From: Acanthaster planci
Lineage: Eukaryota > Echinodermata > Asteroidea > Valvatida > Acanthasteridae
Reading direction: 5' to 3'
Assembly: GCF_001949145.1 (NCBI RefSeq)
Contig: NW_019091409.1
Coordinates: forward strand, 347,191-387,019
Length of the DNA stretch: 39,829 bases
Positions 12,301 to 21,900 of this stretch are shown one piece after another; the first letter of the stretch is position 1; each line of letters begins with the position of its first letter. The position numbers were made by a program, and so were the translations under genes. Below the pieces are notes generated by a model, which saw nothing but the letters and a program-made list of their open reading frames with translations, was not told the origin of the DNA and did not search any database.

Positions 12301-12478
12301 ACAAATGACAACTGTGGCCTTAAAAACTCAAACGTGCCTAATTTCTGAGTATCAATTCCCAGTATTCTATTGCTGATGATCTTAATTTATTTTCTGTGTA
12401 CAAATATGGTGATACATGTACCTTTCTGTGAAGCACAAAGGACTGAACAACGATGGACGTCCTTCCTTCTGATATGCT

Positions 12479-12484
12479 TTTATT
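12479..12484 (-). promoter_or_regulatory. Likely polyadenylation signal of the LRR gene
   Basis: AATAAA on the minus strand, about 290 bases after the stop codon. A second AATAAA lies at 12386-12391. Confidence 0.5.
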
Positions 12485-12770
12485 ATTATAATGGAAAGAT
12501 ACCCAGAGAAGCTTAGCATAAATTGGTACCACAGGCTTTCTAACCTAAAACACTACACGACTTATAGAATTTTGGAGAAAATGTCTGTCAAGCCCAAAAC
12601 AGATGAACCAAATGACCGCATGACCTCCTCTGTGATCTTTTGGCCAAACCAGCAAGATCTGAAGCACACAGGCCCATGGCATAAACGGTAAAGATGAAGA
12701 ATGCGACCGATGAAAATTACATATTGCACACGACTTTTGTAAATCACGGGGCGAATGGTGTGGCTGGCCA

Positions 12771-12940
12771 TCATGTCAGGTCCACAGGTTGGCAGTGCAT
12801 GTTGTTGAATGGACTACAGATCTGCTGGTAGAGAGGCACCCGGTGGAAGATACCGATGTTGGCAAAGACAACTTCGGATTGGTAGTATCGGAAGAACGGC
12901 CCCTCACAGCTGGAACACTGCTTACGACTCCTCAGGAGGT
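12771..12940 (-). CDS. LRR gene exon 11 (C-terminal CxxC module, stop)
   Basis: A strong acceptor (GTGTTCTCTCCACAG) precedes 12940. It encodes LLRSRKQCSSCEGPFFRYYQ and HRVPLYQQICSPFNN, ending at TGA 12773-12771. The stop shows that the protein ends here and does not continue into the death-domain exons downstream. Confidence 0.87.
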
Positions 12941-15900
12941 CTGTGGAGAGAACACAAACTACTTTTGAGGAGGCCTGGTGATAACTAGAAAAGTCATGAG
13001 TCAATCTGACTGCTTTTCATCAAGGGGTCAGAGTGTATACAGCGTGAACGTCAAGAACACTGTAATCTTACACCAATACTATGTAGTACAAAAACTGGCC
13101 ATATCCTATAAGAGCATTTCAGATTGAGTCTATTTTGTTTATTCTTTATTTAGCGAGTGTAAATTATTCTCCACAGGGGCAGTGGGAGAAGAAATGCTCA
13201 GTAAGGTAGGAGGAAAAGCCCAAACATTCCAGGGAAACTCATGGGATCAGGTGGGGACTGAGATGCCAATCCACATATTGGCCTGGGCTGGATTGGAACC
13301 TGGGCTGCAGAAGTGACGGGCAAGAAAACTACCACTGTGGAACCTGTGGAACGCCACTAGTTACCTGATTTGATAGAAACACGCCTACTGACTCGCATTT
13401 ACAGACATGCCATGTACAAATGGGCACATGGGAGGGGAGCAATAGGGAACTCCTCCTCCCAGGGGGAAAAAAGAAAAAAACAAAAAGAACAAAGAGTATT
13501 GGAAATGAAAACCACCAATATATTTAAAAACACCCTTCCCCTCTTAATGGTCTGTCACTTGGCTCCTGATGAGTGCACCCCCTCCCTGAAAATATCTAGG
13601 CGACGCCCATGCAAGTTCAGCTACACATACAACAGCATAAAGATGACTATGTACATGTATGTACAGTTGACTCTCTTTATAACAAAATTGGCTATAACAA
13701 ATTCAGGTTATAACAAACACAAGTCTGTGGTCCCAGCAAAAACGTGCACATGTTTATTGGGAAAAATGTTTTTCAGGGAAATCGCACTGTACAAAATTCC
13801 TGTTAAAACGAATGGTTTTCGTGACTCCATTGCCTGAAAAACCATTGCTGACGACCCATTTATAACGAACATTTGTGAATTGCGGTGGTGAAAACACGTG
13901 CGCAGTGCATCACTCTGGTTCCTGCCGGGCTGAACCGCTGCCAAAGAAGGCATGATAAAAAAGGCAACCCAGTCAATGTACAGTTCCTGCCAAAATGGGT
14001 CGTGGACGTTCCACTACATGTACATCATATACGAATGCAGCTGTACAATTGCAAGTCAAAAAAACACTGCCATCACAAATTTTCTGTTGGTTCATTCACA
14101 AAAATTGATCTCTATGTTTGTGTTTTTGTGTTCGTGTATTAGATTTGAAGATTTATTGCTCATACTCGAAATGAGTGTGTTTCCACAAAATATCCAACCG
14201 CAGCACGAGGCTAATCACCCGCCCCTCCAAATATGTCACGCTCGCTTACATTACGATACACTGCACAGATATCATTTGTCTGTTTCCTGTAATCATGACA
14301 AGCGTAAAGCATGATTAAAAAACTTAATGATTTTTACATTGATTACACAAACATCAAAACAAAAATTCCCTTCCCAATTCCCATAAAAATTCAGCCAAAT
14401 AAGTTCGCTTGACTACTCTCACATCTCATGAGCCCAACTAATCGCCTAACACTGAATTATTCATATTGCTGCAAAAAGATCTAGCGTACCAGCCAATGAG
14501 ACTGTGCTCCTTCATGAAATGCTCCTTCAGCAAGCGGGCGGCTGCGCCACAGTGGGCGAGTGACCTCAGACTATCGATCAATCGTGTCATGCAGCTATTG
14601 TCCAAAATCATAAGACAGGCAGAAAATTAAATAAAAATGTCTCTCCATGACACAATTTGTGTTGGAAAGACTACTTCATGGATGGGGGCTTCAGTGGATG
14701 AGTCTTCATATTCTTGCAGGTACACACAAGCCTACCATGTGCATGCTGTTTAGCTTCGTCGTCATCCATGGCGATCGAAAGCCTTTTAAAAACCCTTGGA
14801 TCGATGCTTTCACATGTACATGTATTTGCTTTTTTTAATCTCACATGCACATTTGAGAGAGTTTCATATGACAGTGAATTTTATTTTTCTAAACACATCA
14901 CAATATATTTAATTATAACTGAGAGATCTTTTTGATATAACATCAACCATGCATTAACATGTATGCACATACATGTACATGTACATGCATATACGTGCAT
15001 GTATTTCGCCTACAATGAACATTTCTACGTGGTCCTGCCGATTTCGTAATAACAAGAGTCAACTATATCTAGATCGAAACTTACCTGCCAGTTCTGATGG
15101 TAAGTCCCCGTCATTCCAAGCAACATTGCATCGGGCAACTTGTCTGGCTGCGAGCTCTAGCAACGGGGGCACATCAGTGTCTGGACTAACGGTCAGCTTG
15201 GCCCTGACCGGTTCGTCCCATTCATAAAGCAGTGGATTCTGATTGGCTGTTGGGTTTAGATACCAGAGGGTGATTTGCCATGGCATATACTTAAAATGTG
15301 CTCAGGATTGAAGAGAGTTTGAATGGGTGGAGGTATCCTTTCCGATCACGAGTACTATGAGAACCAATGAAAGTTCTTCAGAAGAGCAATAAGGTATCGG
15401 GAAAAGCCGATCAGTAAACAAAACAAAGAAAACATCAGAAAATACTACAGTGTGGCTACAACTCTACATGTTACTTAGCAGCCCTAAGATTAAGGCTGAG
15501 TTTGAATGGCACACTCACCACTGAAGGTGTAGAGCTGTAGATACGACAGAGAGGCAGGGAAATAGCGGATGCAGTTATTCCTGACGTGAAGTTCTTTGAG
15601 CTGGTGCAGTCTACCCAACTGGTCTGGCAATGTTTGCAGCCTAGGGCAGAAGAGTCAAGGTGATTAGTGTGCAAAAGTGCTGTCTTGTCTTGAAAAAAAA
15701 AGTAGGGGGGAAAAGAGATAAAATGAACAAATGAAAAACAAATGTCACACCTAAAAGCTGCTGTTTGGCTTGCTCATAAGAGCATATAAAGAGAAAATTT
15801 GGAACCAAGGTGAACCAATTCACCATTCCCACAGTACATCCTTGTGTACGAACAGCACTTAAATATCCATGCGATGTACAGTATTACAGAAGAAGTGCAG

Positions 15901-18900
15901 ATGTCCCAAACTTGAACCCATCAGAGTGCCGTTTAGTTGAAGAGGCAAGAATAATTACTTCATATTATTCTACTTACACATGTATTATTAGTCAAAGGCA
16001 AGAAAGACAAAATGGCTGAATCAGAAGTGTGTATCCTCATTTAAGAATTTGGAATTCTTTCCACTGTGAGGGGGGAGGGATTTGTGCATAAAGCCAATAC
16101 CAGAAACTTTCTCCTCAACCTTAACCCTAACAGTCCTCAGTCCTCCAACAGGTGAAGGACTGAGGAGTGTTAGGGTTAATGCAAAAGTAATCCATCGCAA
16201 CAAGTGATATGGCACACTTTGACAATGAAGAGCACTATTAAACCTGTAGGCTAGGATAAACTCAATGAATCATATTTTTGATTCTCTTATTTTAAACAAG
16301 TTTATGGATTCTGTAGCTCTGGTGACTAGTATTGCAAGGGGAATTGTTGTTTGTTAGTTTGTTAGATTGAGTTACGGCAGGCATTTGAATGCTACTGCTG
16401 CATAACACTCATGCACAAATGTTATGGGTTTGTACGCACATGGAAGCTGGTGATGTGTCATCAGTGCCCTGTACATGCAAACCTATGCAGTGAGTGCAAA
16501 GATCTTTATGAATGGTCACACAACGCCATCTCTTCTTCGCGGCCTGAGCAGACAGAGGTGCCCCACTGTACTGAATCTGATAAAAGTTACCCGGCAAAAA
16601 CAGATGTTTGGCGATCTTGCACAGGGAACTTACTTGTTGTTAGAGAGCCAAACTTTGATGAGTGAAGTGCACCTTGACAGGGAATCTGGCAGTTCAGTTA
16701 GTTCACAGGAAGAAAGGTCTAACTCTGTCAGCATAATCAACTTGCCCAGCCCAGCTGGTAATTTTGTCAGTCTGTTCTCTCCCAAATACAAGGCCTAAAT
16801 TATGATAGAAAGAAGTACACAGAGATTTAAGTAATAAGCATTTGAAGGGTTTCATTCTAAAATGAGTTACAGTGTAATTCGACCACCTGAATTAGAAGCC
16901 ATTACTTCAGTGGCACAGCGCTTGTGGACAGGTGGTACGCGCCCGGTACATGCCAACAGGGTGTCGTGATTTGCCAAATGCACGCGCGCATCAAGCTGAA
17001 GAATGTGCGTGTGAGAACGGTGCCAGCGCAGTTAGGGCGTCTAATCGAATCAGTCTATACACCATTCAAATATTGAGTAATATTTCCACAATTATTGAAA
17101 ATTTAAGAACAAAAAGAGTGTACCAGGTGTCCCTAAACGTTAGTTTTCACTGTTCTGACTCATTGAGTTGTTTTCTTTTACTAAGTAAAACCCATGAGAA
17201 GGTGAAATTCAGAGGACCAAAATGGCGCTTATGTTGTTTTGGAAATAAACTCTTCATTTTATTGTATCTTAATGCTGTTGAGAACAGTACCAAAAAAAAC
17301 AGAACGTTTTCTAAAAACCATGACATATCAGCGACCTTTTGCAACATCAAACCGAATGCCAAAAATTCTGAGTTTGAGAGTGATTTGTACAAAAGTGCAC
17401 AACATTTCTCACCCAAACTCAGCCTTTCTCCACACTCAAAAGGCCATGCCATGGAGTGATATTTGCTGCAATGACCAGATGTGTACAATCAGCAAGACCT
17501 TGTACAACGGTCTACCTTCGAAGTCTCACCAGACGTTGTGTCTGAGTACATTAACAATGTGAATCTCTGACTTGTAAGACATGTAAACTGTACATGTGTC
17601 GGCTAGACTCAGAGCAGTGCATATGGAGTGGTCAAATCCAAATGAAGTCCCTGTGAGTCCATCACAAATCCAACAAGATCAGGGGTGAGATTTGAGAAAC
17701 AATTAACTATCCACCAAATGATTATCAGCATGGTAAAGTCTCTGGGATACATTTGTGCTTTCCTCAATGAACGCCTTAAAATACTCATTTCTTATTTTCT
17801 TTGCCTACTTTTATACATAAAAACACTTGATACATAAACTCAAACTTTTCCATATTTTAAAAAACGTTGTTTGAAAAATTTCGAAATTAGGAAGGTTCTG
17901 ATGAAAAAATCCTGAAATCAGAAAAAAAGATCTTGACAAATCTCACCCCTGCAAGATTGGTCCAGTCTCCAGTCAGGTCATAAGCTCTTGTGACAAAAGC
18001 ACTGCCTTGCCACTGTTCATGGCTGGTCTTATGAAAGACTTGTGACAGGATTTGGGAAAGGACTTGTGATGGACACCACAACTGACTCGGGAAAGCTTGA
18101 TGGTTTAGCCTGTAAGGCCCATGCTTAATGTAATAAATTACAAGATTTACATGTTTGCCAGTGTTAAGTGGATTTAAAATAAAACAATTAGTGGAACAGG
18201 TGTGAGATGCCACCTTGTTAAAAGAAACATGAATAAGCACAGTGCACAAGAGTTAAATCAACTGCAAGATTCTTACCGTTAGGTTCACAAGATTGCATAT
18301 TGTGTCAGGTAGTTTAGTTAGCTGATTGGAACTGCAAAACAAGAAAACGAGCCATGTTTAAGCGATTTTCCACAGTTTGGATGGAAGTTTAAAACGAAGC
18401 AGTTTCGTGCCTACATATCACACTATTATCTTGATTCACACCACACTGACATTAATGTGTTATTTTGAAACTTAACATAAAAACCCAACTGTTAAAAACA
18501 GACAAATTCAGATTGTTCCCCAAGCTTCAAGAAGACTATTCAAGCAAATAAGTCTTCTACAAATTTGGGATCCACAAGTATGACATTTATGTGTCCCTGC
18601 TGCACCTGACCGGTACAATTTGACATGTAAAATCACTCAAACTGAATTGAAACACTTTTTGTTTGGCGAGTAATATACACAACTTAATAACTCTCAGGAA
18701 TTAAATAATGTGTTCTGAATTTTAAAAATCATGTCAGGTGTGACTGGGACACCCTGTCCCCCTCCAAATGGATCCTAAATTTACAGACTGACCCAAATAC
18801 CATCCGCAAACTGAGAGAACTACAAAAGTCAGGATGGCTACACAAATAACGTCCTGAGTAATGTAGTCCTGCATTCATCTTAGGTGCAAGTCAAAATATC

Positions 18901-21900
18901 TTTCTCTTTCTTCTGAAAGACTCAGACTCCCAGCTCAATCCTTGAAAATCTCTTTCACAACCCCTGGGTGGATTTCGAAGGATCTGGAAGGATCACCAGG
19001 CAGAACTTACTGTAGACAGAGTTCCTCCAGCCGGGTCAGGTTCCCTATCTCGCTGGGCAGTGACTGCAGCAGATTGTTGGTAGCATTGAAAATGGACAGC
19101 AAACTGAGGTTCCCCAAGCTGCCAGGCAGCTTGCACAGGTGGTTATTCTTACAGTCTAGCTCTTGCAGCTTGTGAAACTGTCCGATGGAATCCTAAATTT
19201 GGACACCAGACAAAGACTCATCAAAGGTAAGGCTAAACTTTTTCAAAAAGGTCCTTTGTTTCAAGTATTTATAACACTGCTTTCTCACAGGCCAAAATAA
19301 TGTAACTTTTAATGATTCTTCAATTACTTGCACACAAGTGACCCACATCCAGTGACCAGCACGTGCAAAGAGAAAAGCTGATGACATGGTTCAGGATTTC
19401 TGAAGGATGAACAGGTGTCTGGCTTGAACTTTAAGCAATGCAATTAAATCAGACATTTTGAGTGTCATTTGCCAGTTCTGTAAGTTTTCATGAAGTCAAG
19501 TACATTCACATGTATGTTGGCACTTTCAAGGAAATATCCCTTTAATTTGCAGGGATTTCCAAAGTGTGTAAACGGGGCAAAAAACTTCAGATGAACCATC
19601 AAGACAGTACACTGTCATCTTGTCAAAACTTAAATATTATTAAATGTTTTTCTAAGCAAAAACATACAAAGTATAGCCTGATTGCTTCTCCTGCAAACAT
19701 GCCCACGTTAAAGCTAATGAAAATTGATAACATGTTTTGCGTATTTGTCATCACTCTAAAACATCTAAGGAGATCTTCAAGGTTAGTTTGCATGTTGTTC
19801 CTGACAATCCTTACTGGTAGTTCTTTGAGGCAGTTGTACTGCAGGAAGAGTTCTTCCAGCCCTCTGAGGAGACCGATTTCCTCTGGCAACTCCGTCAATC
19901 GGTTGTTGATGAGATTCAGGCAGACCAGCTGAGTACCGACGTAGCCAATGCGTGATGGACACTGCTTCAGGTTCATGTAGCTGAACACAACAAGACATAT
20001 TTGCCGATGCTGAATTACTTGAGAAATTCCAACCGTCAATGTTTCATAGATAACACAACATAAGGTGAACTACTTTTGTTCAAAATACTAGACCATTTTG
20101 GGGGGGGGGGGTGAATAATGTACAATGTAAGGGATTTTAAACATATAAACAAGTAGCTAACCCCAGCAGTGCCACAGCTTAATGAAGTGCGTTTAATCCT
20201 TGGTCATTAATAAGTGCAGGTAATTATTTTGGTAGCTGTCACAAAGATATCTACGCATAAATTCAACGGACCTGCCAAAATTGTTAACACTTTCAACCTG
20301 CTGTTCTACCACAGATGCTGCAGATATTCACAGCATTGTCATTGTTTTCAACTTGTCATTGTTTTCAACTTCAACGGCCCTTGGCACTTTGAGGATTGCA
20401 ATCAATTCCAACAAGATGCTTAAATGAGGAGTCACACTTGCCAATGTCCATCGGGATTCAATGAACTTCTCTGCTAGAAATTCCTTTTGTTAAACACTGA
20501 ACGCTTCATTTGAAATGCACTCTCATGCAGTGCCACAAGCCCTTGTGTAAAAACACGGCAAACCATTAGCTAATCCAGCAGCTGTATCTGGCATTATTAC
20601 CTGAGGTCTAATTCTTGCGGTCTGTCATCCAGGGCACCCTCCACAATGCCGAGAGCGGCTGAGCCTCCTGTCCCATGTGCTGTGCAGATTGAGGCCTTGT
20701 TGGCCCGGCAACATTCGCCACAGCGGGAGTATCTGCCAGAGAGGGGAAACAGAGTTCGCTTGACCACAGAGTGTCAGGTGATCATGGCTGGATTAAGGGA
20801 TTCTTGAGAAGGCCTTGCCGATTGGACAAGAATAATTAAAATACACAGTAGAGGTTCAAAGCAAACTCTTTCATGGGACCAAATGTCTGAAGCATTGTGC
20901 TTTAAAAATAAGGCCAAGCGAAAAAACAAGAGGAGTTTCTCGTCCTGGCCCATTTGTCCCTTTTTGGTTGATTTTGCAATGTATTTTAGCTTTTTCTTGT
21001 TTAGCAGATGAAAGAGTCATTAATTCTAACAGCCATCGAGAAAGAAAATCTGCCTTCTCTTACAAAAACCTTCACACCAAACTGCCGAGATGACAAACTT
21101 TTTGTGTTGTTTTCACTTGGCTGAATGGGCCATTTCTTTCACTGAACAACACTAGGAAAAGCAATTCTTCCACAACCAGGGCCTTCCTTAGCATCCGGTG
21201 ATCATGTGCTTGGATTTTATGTTTAAAAAAGCCAACACAGTCAACTAAATACATGAAGAAAAATAAATGTGCAAAGTGCAATGCAAGTAAAGGAACACTA
21301 CTTAGCCCGACTGGCAGGAATTGGGGGCAGTCTATGATCATTTTATGTGGGCATATGTCATTTTATGTGGGCATTAAATATCATGCAAACAATGCTTTTC
21401 ACTAATTCCCCGTATCCGCGTTGTTCATGGTGTATAAAACACAACATAGAACACATCTGGCCACATCTTAGTCTTACAATGGGGGTTCCATACATGTACA
21501 TGTATGTAGGATCAGACGTTGTCAGGTAATGAAATGGATATAGGAGACAAATGCAAGAATAAACTTGCTGAAGCCATTCACTGAGCATCTTGCTGTTCTG
21601 TTTGTCAGTGTCCTTTGACATTACAACAATTGATTGATATGTGTATAGCCAGATAATGTCGGATTTTCTTACCTGAAAAAAAACTGCCTAGGGAGGGTTT
21701 TTTCCCCGCAAATTGTTCAACCTTGTAATTGCACTTTGACCCAACTAAGCATGAGGTGTTATTACAATTACGGCAGAAATGAAAAAAAAAAAGATTCTTA
21801 AACGAGTGCACATGTCCTCCGTGGAACAATAAGGAAAAATTATGTGTGTTCACACGTCATCCGGCATAGAGTGGTCTATGGGGAGAAAATTGATGACTAA

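Larger units (their letters stand above)
5439..12478. other. Intergenic region, repeat-rich
   Basis: No exon could be assembled on either strand. It contains the transposon-like elements and simple repeats listed separately. A CpG-richer patch at about 6430-6520 could be promoter-like for the death-domain gene, but this is unproven. Confidence 0.45.
12941..15084. other. LRR gene intron 10
   Basis: Contains the SINE-like and pogo-like fragments and, near 14970-15001, a dense ACATGTACATGT tract. No exon recognised. Confidence 0.5.

Noticed and set aside
14970-15001. ACATGTACATGT tract as a regulatory array
   Set aside because: Such tracts recur throughout the window and behave as a simple genome-wide repeat.
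5174-15085. Fusion of LRR exon 10 directly to the death-domain exon to form an LRR-death protein
   Set aside because: LRR exon 10 ends phase 1 and joining it to 5438 gives a stop within seven codons; exon 11 supplies a natural C-terminus and stop.
16475-16798. 107-codon plus-strand frame
   Set aside because: Antisense to LRR exon 8, which encodes clear repeats on the minus strand.
16932-17459. 175-codon plus-strand frame in LRR intron 7
   Set aside because: No domain, no splice partner, A/T-rich composition typical of chance frames.
18942-19175. 77-codon plus-strand frame
   Set aside because: Antisense to LRR exon 6.
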